From CAZWCE01 sp964632505 (lineage in GTDB: Bacteria > Planctomycetota > Planctomycetia > Pirellulales > Thermoguttaceae): DNA of 64,000 nt. The DNA lies in contig CAZWCE010000005.1 in assembly GCA_964632505.1 (NCBI GenBank), positions 62,001 through 126,000 of the forward strand, in the 5' to 3' direction. Positions 45,323-55,052 of this stretch are shown piece after piece; the stretch's first letter is position 1, and every line of letters starts with the position of its first letter. The translations under genes and the position numbers were made by a program. The notes below the pieces were generated by a model that worked only from the letters and a program-made list of their open reading frames with translations, searched no databases and was not told the DNA's origin.

Positions 45323-46177
45323 CTACCCGGCCGCCAAGTGCGAGGTGTTGGAGGAGGGGGGATTCGCATCTTCTCCGACCGAACCGAGCGGAACCGCGGG
45401 ACGCATCTTTTGATACTTCTCCACGGTAGGTAGTTTCAGTGTGAATGCGGTTCCTTTGCCGACGGAACTCTCGACGCGAATGCGTCCGTGGTGTGATTCG
45501 ATGATATTCTTGCACATCGAAAGCCCCAGTCCCGTGCCGCCTTTTCCGCTTTCGTCGGGACCATCCTTGGTGGAGTAGAACGCATCGAAGATATGAGGGA
45601 GTTTCTCCTTCGGGATGCCGGTTCCGTAATCGCGGACCGTCATCGAGACCATTTCGAGTGATTCGTCGTAGTCGATTTTCAGCGAAAGCCGTCCCCCGCC
45701 GCTCATCGCCTGCCGGGCATTGATCAACAGGTTCAACAGCACCTGCTGGATTTGGTTTCCCTCGATCATCACCTCGGGAACCGGTTGAAAGGACGTCTCG
45801 ACTTGAATGCGGTACTTGTTCATTTCCCGTTCGAGCAGAAAGAGGGTATCGTCCAGGAGCGCCTTCAGGTCGGTCGGCTCCTTGCCCGGCTTGCGGTTCC
45901 GCGCCATGCCGAGAACCGTCTGCGTGATTTTGGCGGCCCGATTGCCTGAGGCGAGGATTTTCTCGAACGCCTTGTTTCGCGAGGGTTCGTCCTTGTGACG
46001 GAGACCGAATTTCGCATAGTTGATGACCGTGGTCAAGACGTTGTTGAATTCATGGGTCGTGGTGCTGGCCAATTCACCGATGGCGGTCAATCGTTGCGCC
46101 TGACAGAGTTTCTCTTCCAGTAAGGCGATCTTCTTCTCCAGCGTTTCGACGTATTCCTGATGCGAGGTTCCTTCCAT
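45323..46177 (-). CDS. Histidine kinase without sensor domain
   Basis: 284 residues from the ATG at 46177 (AAGGAAAA upstream); an ATG at 46201 is possible. A short coiled-coil (VETLEKKIALLEEKLCQAQR) leads into HisKA with H42 in TTTHEFNNVLTTV, followed by HATPase motifs NLLINARQAM, RDYGTGIP, FDAFYSTKDG and GGTGLGLSMC. No membrane helices or PAS domain are present, so it is cytoplasmic and must receive its signal from a partner. G1 has Tyr-Gly (DYGTG), acceptable in the family. No receiver gene adjoins it. Confidence 0.92.
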   Translation of the reverse strand: MEGTSHQEYVETLEKKIALLEEKLCQAQRLTAIGELASTTTHEFNNVLTTVINYAKFGLRHKDEPSRNKAFEKILASGNRAAKITQTVLGMARNRKPGKEPTDLKALLDDTLFLLEREMNKYRIQVETSFQPVPEVMIEGNQIQQVLLNLLINARQAMSGGGRLSLKIDYDESLEMVSMTVRDYGTGIPKEKLPHIFDAFYSTKDGPDESGKGGTGLGLSMCKNIIESHHGRIRVESSVGKGTAFTLKLPTVEKYQKMRPAVPLGSVGEDANPPSSNTSHLAAG

Positions 46178-46758
46178 GCGTTTTCCTTCTGGTCTGGTCA
46201 TCTCTTTTTTCGATCGATATGGCGAATGGTTTTCCGAGGTCTCCCTGGGCGACAAGAGCCACAGGACGTTGCAAGTTTTCCGCCGAGAGAAGGAGGCTGG
46301 TGGGATCGTTTCGGCAGTCTTTGTACTCGACTTACCTTGCCCCGATTGCTAAGGTTTTCTCCTCGCCTGCTTCGACGTTTTTTTCTGTTTCTTGCCCTCG
46401 GTTCCCATGCTTAACTCTTTGGCGGAAAAGATGTTAGATCTATCATTCCATATCGACGCTTCGTTTCACCTTCTGCACGGGAAGCGTAAAAACGAGAGAT
46501 TTTCCGAAGATTTCCGGCGCTGGTTGCCCTCGGATTTCACAGGTGGGAAAGGCGGGAAAAGGACCTGTTTTGGGAAGCGGTCGAGACCGTGGGGAGCTGG
46601 AATAGAAACGGGAAATGGCCCGACGACCACCTCACGGCAAGCAGGGCAGGGAAGTCAAAAAAAAGGTGGAAATCGTACGCCATGCAAAAAAAAGCCCCCG
46701 GATGAGAAGATCCGGAGGCTTCGGGGTAGATCGGTTCGATTCGTCTGTCGGCCGAAGT
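46178..46758. other. 581-base intergenic stretch with terminator
   Basis: No gene recognised. The right end contains the terminator of the coiled-coil protein gene (46685-46721). The left part should hold the promoter of the sensor-less kinase. Confidence 0.5.
46685..46721 (-). terminator. Intrinsic terminator of the coiled-coil membrane protein gene
   Basis: On the minus strand AGCCTCCGGAT and ATCCGGGGGCT form an 11-bp stem (one G-T-type mismatch) around the loop CTTCTC, followed by eight T. It lies about 38 bases after the stop of the gene at 46759. Textbook rho-independent layout. Confidence 0.9.
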
Positions 46759-48246
46759 TTACTGGTCGTAGGCCGATTTCATTTTGGTCGGCGGCGTTCG
46801 TTTGCGGAACAGTTCCGTCACGGCGCCGTTGGAAGACTTGACGTTCTCTTTCTTCACGTTGCGGTAGAGACCGGAAACGATGCCCGAGCTTTCCTGCAAT
46901 CGCGTGCTCTCGGGATTCATGCGGAGGTCTTTTTCCTTCGCGTAGCGGCCGTAGCCGGTCACGGGGGTGACGTCTTTCCATCCCATGCGGCGGAGGAGTT
47001 CCTCGAGCGAGATCTTATGGACGCCGAGTTGGTCGGCCTTGGTTTCGAGCTGGGTTCTCGATTCGATGACCGCTTCGGAAGAAGTTTCGGTGAGATAATC
47101 GCCGACGACGAGATAGAGGGTATCGCTGGTCATTTCGCCGACGATTTCGCCTTCTTCGTTCACGTAGGCGTCGACCACACCGCCGTTGGAACGGATCAGG
47201 TTGCGGACGACCGTCGTGTCGTCTTCGCCGTCGTCGTCGATATCGATCCCATTGGTGAGGGCGAACCGTTGCTTCTCGCCCGGTTTCCAGATCGGAGTGT
47301 GGATGAGATCGCCGGGCATGATCGGATTGGCGATTTCATCGGCCAGGATACGGGCTTCGGCCAAGTGGTCGCCGAGAATCTGGGTCACTTCGACGCTCCC
47401 CTTGCTGGCATCGCGGGAGACGTCGGAGATTTTCGGGTCATAGACGCTGAAGTTCGTGCGTCGCTGCAGATCGTCGAGCCTTCCGATGTTGATCCAGACG
47501 GTGCCGTTGGTCTGGTTGACCCAGCGGATTTCGCCGTCGGGTCGTTCGAACGTAGGCTGCCGGAACGCCTCCAGCTTGCTGGCGATGTTGGCGTTTACCT
47601 GAGCCACCTTCTGGGTAAGCTCCTGTTCCTGCTGAACGTCGGACTCGAGTTTCGCGATCTCCTTCTGCTTCTGATTCGCCAGCGCGGTCTTCTGGGCCAG
47701 GAGTTTCTCCTTATCTTCGGTGAGCCCTTGGCGATCGGTATTGAACTTGCTCCGTTCGCTGGCCAGGGTGGCTTCGGCCTCGGCCCGGGCTTCGGAAAAC
47801 TTCTCGATTTCCGCGTCGGTGATCTGCTGGAGCTGCGTCAATCGGGTCGTCAGGTCCTCGTTGGTCGCCACTTCCTGGGACAGGGCGTTCGTTTTCTGTT
47901 GAAGGGAATCGGAGAGATGGGAGAGGGCCCCGCGGTAGCTGCGTTCGCTTTCACCGTAGGTCTCCGCGTACTGGTTCATGTCGGATTCGAACTGGGCTTC
48001 AACGGTCGCCAGTTCGATCTCCGTGTCGGTCGGTGCGAAGCCGATCAATTCCTTCAAACGGGCGTTGGCATCTTCCTCGTTGGCCAGTTCCGTGGCGAGC
48101 TCCTGCGCTTTCTGATCCGCCTGATCCGCCCTGAGCGTCGCTTCCGAGCTGCTTTTATACAAGAAGAACGAAACCACGCTGAGAACCAGCAGAAGAAGGA
48201 TGCAAACGATCACCGTGATTTTAAGCCCCTGGTTTTCCCGCGCCAT
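46759..48246 (-). CDS. Membrane-anchored coiled-coil protein with BRCT-like C-terminal region
   Basis: 495 residues from the ATG at 48246 with AAAGGAGC upstream. N-terminal membrane anchor (ITVIVCILLLLVLSVVSFFLY), then about 200 residues of coiled coil rich in Glu, Gln, Ala and Lys (residues about 35-235). A conserved-looking beta region follows (WVNQTNGTVWINIGRLDDLQ, NPIMPGDLIHTPIW). The segment with VRNLIRSNGGVVDAYVNEEG and MTSDTLYLVVGDYL looks BRCT-like: helix, Gly-Gly turn and terminal strand. Proteins with this order occur in planctomycetes as unknowns. The topology places the bulk outside the cytoplasm. Function unknown. Confidence 0.8.
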   Translation of the reverse strand: MARENQGLKITVIVCILLLLVLSVVSFFLYKSSSEATLRADQADQKAQELATELANEEDANARLKELIGFAPTDTEIELATVEAQFESDMNQYAETYGESERSYRGALSHLSDSLQQKTNALSQEVATNEDLTTRLTQLQQITDAEIEKFSEARAEAEATLASERSKFNTDRQGLTEDKEKLLAQKTALANQKQKEIAKLESDVQQEQELTQKVAQVNANIASKLEAFRQPTFERPDGEIRWVNQTNGTVWINIGRLDDLQRRTNFSVYDPKISDVSRDASKGSVEVTQILGDHLAEARILADEIANPIMPGDLIHTPIWKPGEKQRFALTNGIDIDDDGEDDTTVVRNLIRSNGGVVDAYVNEEGEIVGEMTSDTLYLVVGDYLTETSSEAVIESRTQLETKADQLGVHKISLEELLRRMGWKDVTPVTGYGRYAKEKDLRMNPESTRLQESSGIVSGLYRNVKKENVKSSNGAVTELFRKRTPPTKMKSAYDQ

Positions 48247-48819
48247 AATTACTTTGCTCCTTTGCGAGCGAGACGGCTCGCCCAACCGCGAATAGCTGTG
48301 GATTAGTTCAAGTGGATTCCGGAGGAAACTTCCGACGTGGTGGAAGCCCGCGATTCGGGAAGAGAACGGTCCCTTCGGTCGAACGCATCTCTGGAAAACG
48401 AAAAGCCCAGGACCCGATTCGTAAAAAAGATCGTTCCCACCATCTCGTTCCCCCTTTTCAAGAAGAGAAAAGGAAGTCCGAAATGACATAGTACAAGTTC
48501 GATTCTAAGCAGGGTAAAATAGGCTGTCAACGAAAATCTTCAACTGTAAGTTATTTTTCATAAAAACTCCCCAGTTTTCCTAAAGTGACTCGTCGTCGGT
48601 GTCTGGAGACTTCCTCTCGAAGAAAAGATGTCCGCCGATCACGGTCGTCGCTTGACGGCTCGTCGGGTTGCTCCGAGAATAGGCGTTATTCCGGTACTGT
48701 TATTCTGGAATAAGAGGCCCGCCGTGTGGTTCTGTCTGGTTCCCCGCGAGAGATCCCCCACGTGAGGCTCCGTTTCTCCCTTTGCGTCTGAAACACTTCT
48801 TGCTGAATCGAGTTTTTTG
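48247..48819. other. 573-base divergent region upstream of polA
   Basis: AT-rich, no gene recognised. It contains an inverted repeat TTATTCCGG(48686-48694)/CTGGAATAA(48705-48713). It should contain the promoters of the coiled-coil gene and of polA. Confidence 0.4.
48686..48713. repeat. Inverted repeat upstream of polA
   Basis: TTATTCCGG and CTGGAATAA pair over 9 positions with one G-T wobble around a 10-base loop. It is about 106 bases before the polA start. Could be an operator or leader hairpin; no T-run follows, so a terminator is unlikely. Confidence 0.4.
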
Positions 48820-51777
48820 ATGAAAGATCGGTATTTGCCTTCGTTTTTCAGCCTTCCCGACCGTTCCGAGGGGGGGAAAGCGTCTTCCTCGAACGACGAG
48901 AGTATCTCCGGCCGGGATGTGTACATCATCGATGCCCACGGCATGATTTACCAGGTCTATCATGCCCTGCCCGAGATGAGTTCGCCCCAGGGAGAGCCGG
49001 CCGGTGCCGTTTTCGGCTTCACGCGCGATTTGATTTCTCTACTCGAGAAACGTCGTCCCGAGTATCTTTTCTGTGCATTCGACATGCCGGGCAAGACGTT
49101 TCGCCACGAGATGTTCGAGCCGTACAAGGCGAACCGGGGGAAGATGCCGGAAGATCTCCCCTCGCAGATCGATGCCATTCGGCAGTTGCTCTATGCGCTG
49201 CGGATTCCGGCGGTCGGAGCCGAAACGTTCGAGGCCGACGACGTCATGGCCACGATGGCACGAAAAATCGAGGCCGAGGGCGGAAACTGCTTTCTGGTGA
49301 CCAGTGACAAAGATTGCCGCCAGTTGATTACCGATCAAATCCAGATCTATCGCCCCCGGAAGCAGGTGGTCTACGGAAAGAAGGACTTGGAAGAGGATTG
49401 GGGCATCCGACCGGAGCAGGTCGTCGATTATCAGGCCCTGGTCGGCGATACTTCGGACAACATCCCCGGCGTTCCGTTGATCGGGCCGAAAATCGCCCGG
49501 GAACTGCTCCAGAAATACGGCACCCTGGAGAAGATTCTCGACAACGCCGACGAGATCTCCGGCAAGAAACGCAAGGAGAATCTGAAGAACGGTCGAGAGG
49601 ATGCGCTGGTGAGCCGGGAGTTGGTTTCGCTCCGGGACGACGTGCCGCTCGACATCGAGTGGTCGGCCGGGAAAATGGACGGGGTCGACGTGGGGCGCCT
49701 GCGGGGATTTTTCCGGCGATTCGGCTTCCGCAAACTGTCCGAATCGGTCGATGCATTGGAGGAGCATTACGGACATGTCTCCACGATGACGATGATGCCG
49801 CTGGATGCCCGAGAGATGCCCATCGCCGGAGCGCCCGAGCCGGATCGCACGCCGAAAGACGATTCCGAAAAGAATGGGACGGCAACGACCGATGACGGCC
49901 GGGGGCATGCTTACTCCCTGTTCGATCTCCAGGAGGACGACGAGGCGCCCGAGGTTCCCGGCGTGTCCGCCGAATATCGACTGGTCGAAAACCAGCAGCA
50001 GTGGGAAGATTTTTTCGAGAAACTCAAGAAGCAAACCGCATTTTCCGTCGATCTGGAGACGACGAGCAAACATCCCCGATTCGCGGAGATCGTGGGCATC
50101 GCCTTTTGCTGGAGCGAACAGGAGGCCTGGTACCTGCCTCTACAAGGACCGGAAGGATACGAAGTGCTCGATGCCGACATGGTTTGGAAGGCACTCCGGC
50201 CGATTTTGGAAGATCCGGACATCGAGAAGATCGGACAGAACTTGAAGTACGACATGATCGTGTTGCGTCGGGTGGGAATCCGTCTGGCCGGATTGACGTT
50301 CGACACGATGGTGGCCGATTATCTCCTTCACGCCGGGCAACGTTCGCACAATCTCGATGAGTTGGCCCGACACTACCTGGATCATACCACGACCAAGATC
50401 TCGGAACTGATCGGCAAAGGGAAGAAACAGAAACGGATGGACGAGATCCCGACCGACCGCGTCGGGCACTATGCCGCCGAAGACGCCTTGATTCCCTGGC
50501 TCCTGCGGCCGATCTTGCAGCATCTGCTCGAAAAACAGGAGTTGGTTCCGCTGTTCGAGGAGTTGGAGTTGCCGCTGGTCGAGGTGCTGGTCGCGCTGGA
50601 GTACCATGGGATCGGAGTCGATATCGGCCGGTTGTCGGAGATGTCGCGCCGGCACGAAAAGCGATTGAAGGAGTTGGAAGCGGAAATCCACTCCATCGCC
50701 GGGGAGGAGTTCAACATCGCTTCGCCCAAACAGCTTCAGAAGATCCTCTTCGAGAAGTTCGAGCTTCCGGTGATCAAGAAGACCAAGACCGGGCCCAGCA
50801 CCGATGTGGAGGTGCTTCAGGAATTGGCGTCGCGGCACCCGATTCCGGCGAAGGTGATCGAGTACCGCCAAGGGGCGAAGCTCAAGGGGACCTATCTCGA
50901 CGCCTTGCCGGAACTGGTGCATCCGGAAACGGGGCGCATCCACACGTCGCTCAACCAAGTGGTCACGGCGACCGGACGTCTCAGTTCGAGCGATCCCAAT
51001 CTCCAGAACATCCCGGTCCGAACGACCGAGGGGCGGGAGATCCGTTCGGCCTTCGTCGCCCAAGAGCCCTACGACTTGCTGCTGGCGGCCGACTATTCCC
51101 AGGTGGAGCTTCGCGTGCTGGCGCATTTTTCGGAGGATCCCCAACTCTGTCGGGCGTTCGAGGAGGATGAGGACATCCACCGCCGCGTGGCCGGCGAGGT
51201 GTACGGGGTGAAACTCGAGGAGGTGACTTCCGAGATGCGTCGCCAGGCGAAGGCGGTGAATTTCGGGGTGATCTACGGGCAATCGGCGTTCGGGCTGGCG
51301 CGGCAGCTCGGCATCTTCCAAGATGAAGCGGCGGAGTTCATCGACGCGTATTTCGAAGGCTATCCCCGCATTCGGGAGTTCCTCGACGAAGTGCTCGACG
51401 AATGCTGCCGGCGGGGATATGTGAAGACGATTTCCGGGCGACGGCGTTCGATCGTCGGGGTCCGGCGGGAGCGCCCCCGACAGCTCAATCTCGCCGAACG
51501 GACGGCGATCAACACGGTCATCCAAGGGTCGGCGGCCGATCTGATCAAGCAGGCGATGGTGGCGGTCTACCGGCGTTTGGAAAAAGAGCGGCCCGACGGA
51601 CGTATGCTCCTGCAGATCCACGACGAACTGGTCTTCGAGGTGACTCGAGAGGACCGCGATGCGCTGGCCGAGATGGTCGTCGAGGAGATGGTCCTCGAGC
51701 AGCCGCTCCGGGTTCCGCTGAAAATCGACGTGAAAGCCGGCGAAAACTGGGCCGATGCCGAACCTTGGAGTGAGTGA
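48820..51777 (+). CDS. polA: DNA polymerase I
   Basis: 985 residues from the ATG at 48820. The 5'-3' exonuclease domain (VYIIDAHGMIYQVYHALPEM, FEADDVMATMA, DTSDNIPGVPLIGPKIA) is preceded by about 32 extra residues. The 3'-5' exonuclease domain keeps its acidic motif (FSVDLETTSKHP; also NLKYDMIVL), so proofreading is probably active. Polymerase motifs A (LLAADYSQVELRVLAHF), B (RRQAKAVNFGVIYGQSAFG) and C (LLQIHDELVFEV) are intact. It fills gaps in excision repair and processes Okazaki fragments. No strong ribosome site is seen before the start. Confidence 0.97.
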   Translation: MKDRYLPSFFSLPDRSEGGKASSSNDESISGRDVYIIDAHGMIYQVYHALPEMSSPQGEPAGAVFGFTRDLISLLEKRRPEYLFCAFDMPGKTFRHEMFEPYKANRGKMPEDLPSQIDAIRQLLYALRIPAVGAETFEADDVMATMARKIEAEGGNCFLVTSDKDCRQLITDQIQIYRPRKQVVYGKKDLEEDWGIRPEQVVDYQALVGDTSDNIPGVPLIGPKIARELLQKYGTLEKILDNADEISGKKRKENLKNGREDALVSRELVSLRDDVPLDIEWSAGKMDGVDVGRLRGFFRRFGFRKLSESVDALEEHYGHVSTMTMMPLDAREMPIAGAPEPDRTPKDDSEKNGTATTDDGRGHAYSLFDLQEDDEAPEVPGVSAEYRLVENQQQWEDFFEKLKKQTAFSVDLETTSKHPRFAEIVGIAFCWSEQEAWYLPLQGPEGYEVLDADMVWKALRPILEDPDIEKIGQNLKYDMIVLRRVGIRLAGLTFDTMVADYLLHAGQRSHNLDELARHYLDHTTTKISELIGKGKKQKRMDEIPTDRVGHYAAEDALIPWLLRPILQHLLEKQELVPLFEELELPLVEVLVALEYHGIGVDIGRLSEMSRRHEKRLKELEAEIHSIAGEEFNIASPKQLQKILFEKFELPVIKKTKTGPSTDVEVLQELASRHPIPAKVIEYRQGAKLKGTYLDALPELVHPETGRIHTSLNQVVTATGRLSSSDPNLQNIPVRTTEGREIRSAFVAQEPYDLLLAADYSQVELRVLAHFSEDPQLCRAFEEDEDIHRRVAGEVYGVKLEEVTSEMRRQAKAVNFGVIYGQSAFGLARQLGIFQDEAAEFIDAYFEGYPRIREFLDEVLDECCRRGYVKTISGRRRSIVGVRRERPRQLNLAERTAINTVIQGSAADLIKQAMVAVYRRLEKERPDGRMLLQIHDELVFEVTREDRDALAEMVVEEMVLEQPLRVPLKIDVKAGENWADAEPWSE

Positions 51778-51844
51778 TTGTTGTTTTTTGAATAACCATA
51801 TTTTTGTACAGTTGAATCACGTTGTGATGATGAAGGGGTTCCCG

Positions 51845-52834
51845 ATGAAAGACGATCGAGCATTTTCAGGCGACATTTCACGGAGGAGCTTTTTGGGCAA
51901 GGCGGCGGTGGCCGGCGCGGCGACCGCGGGACTTACCACCGAGAACGCAAGATCCCAATCGGCCACTACGAGTGGAAGTTCCGGAGCGAGGAAGGGAAAC
52001 CCGATTGCGGTGTCGACCTACTCCTTTTGGCATTTCGACCCGGACGATGTGACGCCGGTCGATCGCTGCATCGAGTTGGCGGCGGAGATGGGGTTCGACG
52101 CCGTCGAATTGCTCGAAGTGCAGATGCAAAAGACCGACCGATCTTATCTCCAGCAACTGAAACGGCAGGCCTTTTTGGCCGGGATGGATCTCTGCGGCCT
52201 TTCGACCCATCAGGGATTCGTCACCCCGGACGCCGACAAGCGGCAGGCAAACATCGAGCGGACCCGCAGGAGCATGGAGTTGGCCCACGAGTTGGGAATT
52301 CCGATCATCCGCGTGAACACGGGCCGGTGGGGAACGAGCGGTTCGTTCGACGATTTGATGGCCGCACGGGGCATCGAATCGCCGTTGGAGGGGTACACCG
52401 AAGAGGACGCCTACCAGTGGGTGATCGAGAGTTTTGAAAAGTGTCTACCGATGGCCGAAGAGCTCGGCGTGATCTTGGGACTGGAGAATCACTGGGGGCT
52501 CGGCCGCACTCCCGAAGGCGTGCTGAGAATCGTCGAATCGCTCGATTCCCCTTGGTTCCGGGCGATCGCCGATACGGGGAACTTTCTTGAGGATCCCTAC
52601 GACCGCTTGGAAAAGATGATGCCGGAGGTGGTTTTCGTGCAGGCGAAAACCTATTTCGGCGGCGGGGTCTGGTATTCCCTCGATTTGGACTATTCCCGCA
52701 TCGGCAAGATGCTGCATCGCCACGACTACCGGGGATATGTCTCGCTCGAATTCGAGGGACGGGAGGATCCGCGGACGGCCGTCCCGAAAAGTCTCGCGGT
52801 GCTTCGCGAGGCGTTGGCGTACGAAAACGTTTGA
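51845..52834 (+). CDS. Tat-exported sugar phosphate isomerase/epimerase-like TIM barrel
   Basis: 329 residues from the ATG at 51845; ATG codons slightly upstream are possible. A twin-arginine signal (ISRRSFLGKAAVAGAATAGL) leads a xylose-isomerase-like barrel: STYSFWHF, GFDAVELLEVQM, PIIRVNTGRWG, VILGLENHWGLGRTPEGVL, IADTGNFLEDP, FVQAKTYFGGG and YVSLEFEGREDPR. Metal ligands typical of the family (Glu in LENH, Asp in ADTGN, Glu in LEFEG) are visible. Planctomycetes have many such exported isomerase/epimerase proteins; the substrate is unknown. It lies 67 bases after polA. Confidence 0.9.
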   Translation: MKDDRAFSGDISRRSFLGKAAVAGAATAGLTTENARSQSATTSGSSGARKGNPIAVSTYSFWHFDPDDVTPVDRCIELAAEMGFDAVELLEVQMQKTDRSYLQQLKRQAFLAGMDLCGLSTHQGFVTPDADKRQANIERTRRSMELAHELGIPIIRVNTGRWGTSGSFDDLMAARGIESPLEGYTEEDAYQWVIESFEKCLPMAEELGVILGLENHWGLGRTPEGVLRIVESLDSPWFRAIADTGNFLEDPYDRLEKMMPEVVFVQAKTYFGGGVWYSLDLDYSRIGKMLHRHDYRGYVSLEFEGREDPRTAVPKSLAVLREALAYENV

Positions 52835-52860
52835 TGAGGGGGGCGTGAAAAAGGAGGCGT

Positions 52861-53088
52861 TCAGAGATGTTCTCGGAGGAAGACGATGCGCATGCGGCCT
52901 TCGTCCTTGAAGTCGATTTTGTCCTCTCGAGCGAGCCAGCCGATGCCCTGCATGACCATATCGCGGGGGAGTCCGATCTTTTTGACCAGCGCGCTCATAC
53001 TCATCGCGCCGTCGCGGTCCAGCACGGTCCAGACCATCCCCGCCATCTTGCCGATGTTGATCAAATGGGGTTGGGGTTCGGCCACCAT
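52861..53088 (-). CDS. Winged-helix DUF2582-type small protein
   Basis: 75 residues from the ATG at 53088 with GGAGGAA upstream. Pattern IGKMAGMVWTVLDRDGAMS followed by MSALVKKIGLPRDMVMQGIGWLAREDKI is the small winged helix-turn-helix domain DUF2582, found as a stand-alone protein in many bacteria. It probably binds DNA or a protein partner; role unknown. It is convergent to the isomerase gene, 26 bases away. Confidence 0.85.
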   Translation of the reverse strand: MVAEPQPHLINIGKMAGMVWTVLDRDGAMSMSALVKKIGLPRDMVMQGIGWLAREDKIDFKDEGRMRIVFLREHL

Positions 53089-53239
53089 TTGCGTTCCTCC
53101 GTCTCTCACGTCAGCTCCTTTCTTTCGGCAATTTCTTGATGAGAATCGCCGGCCGGATCGATCGCCGATACCGGGGGCATGAATATACACGGAGGAGGCG
53201 GTTTCGGGCAATGCCAGTTTTTTGCGGCGTCTCGACGGT

Positions 53240-53686
53240 CTACGCCGAGTCGACGTGTTCGAGCCCGGAGATGAGCGAATAGCCCAGTGCGTCGAAGACT
53301 TCATGGCAGTTTTCGAGCACATGGTCTTCGGCCTGCCAGAAAAGGGCGTAGGTATTGCGGTGGTCGCGGAAGCAGAGGATTTTGGCGCTGATGGTCAAAT
53401 CGAGGCAGAAGAAATGCATCTCGTAGCCGCCGACGGCGACGTCGCCGAAGACCTCGGTCACCGGTTCCGCTTCGACTTTTTCATATTCCGATTGGACCGC
53501 TTCGACGCCCGAGTTGGCCAATTGATCGGGAGGGGTGGCGTTGGGATGGATGCTCAGCGCCCAGATCGCCCCCTCCGGGTTGTTGAGGATGATTGCCCGG
53601 TTTCCGTATTCCTGCTCCGTTTCTTCGAGCACCCAGTTTTTGGGATACTGAAAGGTAATGCCGTCCTTGCTGAATGTGAGGGTCAT
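53240..53686 (-). CDS. PsbP/DcrB-like small protein
   Basis: 148 residues from the ATG at 53686 with AAGAGGTGA upstream. Start MTLTFSKDGITFQYPKNW with alternating strands and a later FGDVAVGGYEMHFFCLD resembles the DcrB/PsbP-like (DUF1795) fold. It has no signal peptide, so likely cytoplasmic. Function unknown. It lies 151 bases upstream of the DUF2582 gene on the same strand. Confidence 0.8.
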   Translation of the reverse strand: MTLTFSKDGITFQYPKNWVLEETEQEYGNRAIILNNPEGAIWALSIHPNATPPDQLANSGVEAVQSEYEKVEAEPVTEVFGDVAVGGYEMHFFCLDLTISAKILCFRDHRNTYALFWQAEDHVLENCHEVFDALGYSLISGLEHVDSA

Positions 53687-54055
53687 GATCACCTCTTTGA
53701 AAAGTGGAAAATGATTGGGGGTGCGACCCGGCGGTCGTTCGCCAGGCCCTTGCCTTTTCTCGTCCGCCCGCACGTTTTTTTCACCCCGCGCGATGGAAAA
53801 GCAGTCGAATCGGACGAAGTCCGAGAAAAAAACGGTCTGGTTTCATTCGCGGTAATTTGATAGGATCGCTCATCGAGCGTTCGGGGGACTTTCGGTAGCG
53901 GACGGACCCGAACGAGTTGCCCTTGGATGTTTTCCGCCGTCGGTTCCTGACTCAAAAAGTGAAGTCACCACTAGCTTAACGGATGGGACGAAAAACGCAA
54001 ATCCCAACCGGGTGAGGATTTCGCAAAACCTCTTGTTTCGACGTTCTTCCTTTTG
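53687..54055. other. Divergent intergenic stretch, no gene seen
   Basis: About 370 bases between the DcrB-like gene and the TPR protein gene. No RNA gene, repeat or clear promoter recognised. Confidence 0.4.
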
Positions 54056-55015
54056 ATGACTCACCCCATTCGAAGATCCGGCGACCTTTCCGGTCGCGCG
54101 GAAGCGTTTCCCGCATGGCGACGAGGTCTCGGCTTGGTCGTCTTTTTCGCTGCGCTGTCGATGGCGTCGATCGGGTGTCATTTCACCTCTCAATTTCGTC
54201 CGCTCACCAGCGATGTCGTCCGCGGTCGAGAGCACTGTCGCCGCGGCGTTGCCGAAATGGAGCAGAAGAACTGGGAGAAAGCCGAAGAGGAGCTCCGCAT
54301 GGCCGTGAAGCTCAATGAGGAAGACAGCCAAACACGCCAGTATTACGCCGAAGTGCTCTGGCAGCGTGGTAAGCATCAGGAGTCGTTGGTGCAACTGGTC
54401 GAAGCGGCGAAGTTCACCGAGGGAAACGACGCGAAGCTCCAGGTGTCGCTGGCCGAAAAACTGCTCGAAATGCAAGATCCTCAAGCCGCGCTGAAAAGTG
54501 CGCAGCATGCGATCGATCTGCAACCCGATCATCCCAAGGCCTGGGCGCTTCGTGCGAAGTGTCGACGCCGGATGGGACAGTTGGAAGAATCGCTGCCCGA
54601 TTATTATCGCGCATTGGGGTTGGATCCGGAAAATCGCGAAGTTCACCAGGATTTGGCCGAGATTCAGTTGTCACTCGGCAAGCCGAACCGGGCACTGGCG
54701 ACCTGGCAAGGACTGGGGCGTCTCTATCCGCCAGGGAACGAACCGGTGGACGTGCTTCTTGGAAAGGGGATGGCCTACATGGCGCTTTCCCGGCACGACG
54801 ACGCGATCGAGACCTACGCCGCGGCTCGGCGGAAGGATCCTTACAACGCGAAAGTCTGCTGTCGCCAGGCCGAAGCGCAATTGGCCGCCGGGCAAATCGG
54901 GCAGGCTTGGAAAAACGTGGAGGAAGCGATGAAGCTCGACCCACATCTTCCCGCCACGCATCAACTTTCCCGGCAGATCGAAATGGCCCGACGAAACGAC
55001 ACCCTCTTGCAGTGA
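54056..55015 (+). CDS. TPR-repeat envelope protein
   Basis: 319 residues from the ATG at 54056. A hydrophobic segment (GLGLVVFFAALSMASIGC) ends in a possible but non-consensus lipobox with C41, so it may be a lipoprotein or signal-anchored. At least six TPR units follow (EKAEEELRMAVKLNEEDSQT, AALKSAQHAIDLQPDHPKA, DAIETYAAARRKDPYNAKV, QAWKNVEEAMKLDPHLPA). It would act as a protein-protein scaffold at the cell envelope. Convergent with thyX, 37 bases apart. Confidence 0.85.
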   Translation: MTHPIRRSGDLSGRAEAFPAWRRGLGLVVFFAALSMASIGCHFTSQFRPLTSDVVRGREHCRRGVAEMEQKNWEKAEEELRMAVKLNEEDSQTRQYYAEVLWQRGKHQESLVQLVEAAKFTEGNDAKLQVSLAEKLLEMQDPQAALKSAQHAIDLQPDHPKAWALRAKCRRRMGQLEESLPDYYRALGLDPENREVHQDLAEIQLSLGKPNRALATWQGLGRLYPPGNEPVDVLLGKGMAYMALSRHDDAIETYAAARRKDPYNAKVCCRQAEAQLAAGQIGQAWKNVEEAMKLDPHLPATHQLSRQIEMARRNDTLLQ

Positions 55016-55052
55016 CGGGCTTGGGGATTCCCCTCGACCGTTTCGTTTCCGC

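Noticed and set aside
45051..45413. Plus-strand frame overlapping the end of the sensor-less kinase
   Set aside because: The last third is antisense to the kinase and the rest has no ribosome site, homology or membrane pattern.
46615..48306. Long plus-strand frame opposite the coiled-coil protein
   Set aside because: The minus strand has a membrane anchor, ribosome site and downstream terminator; the plus frame has none.
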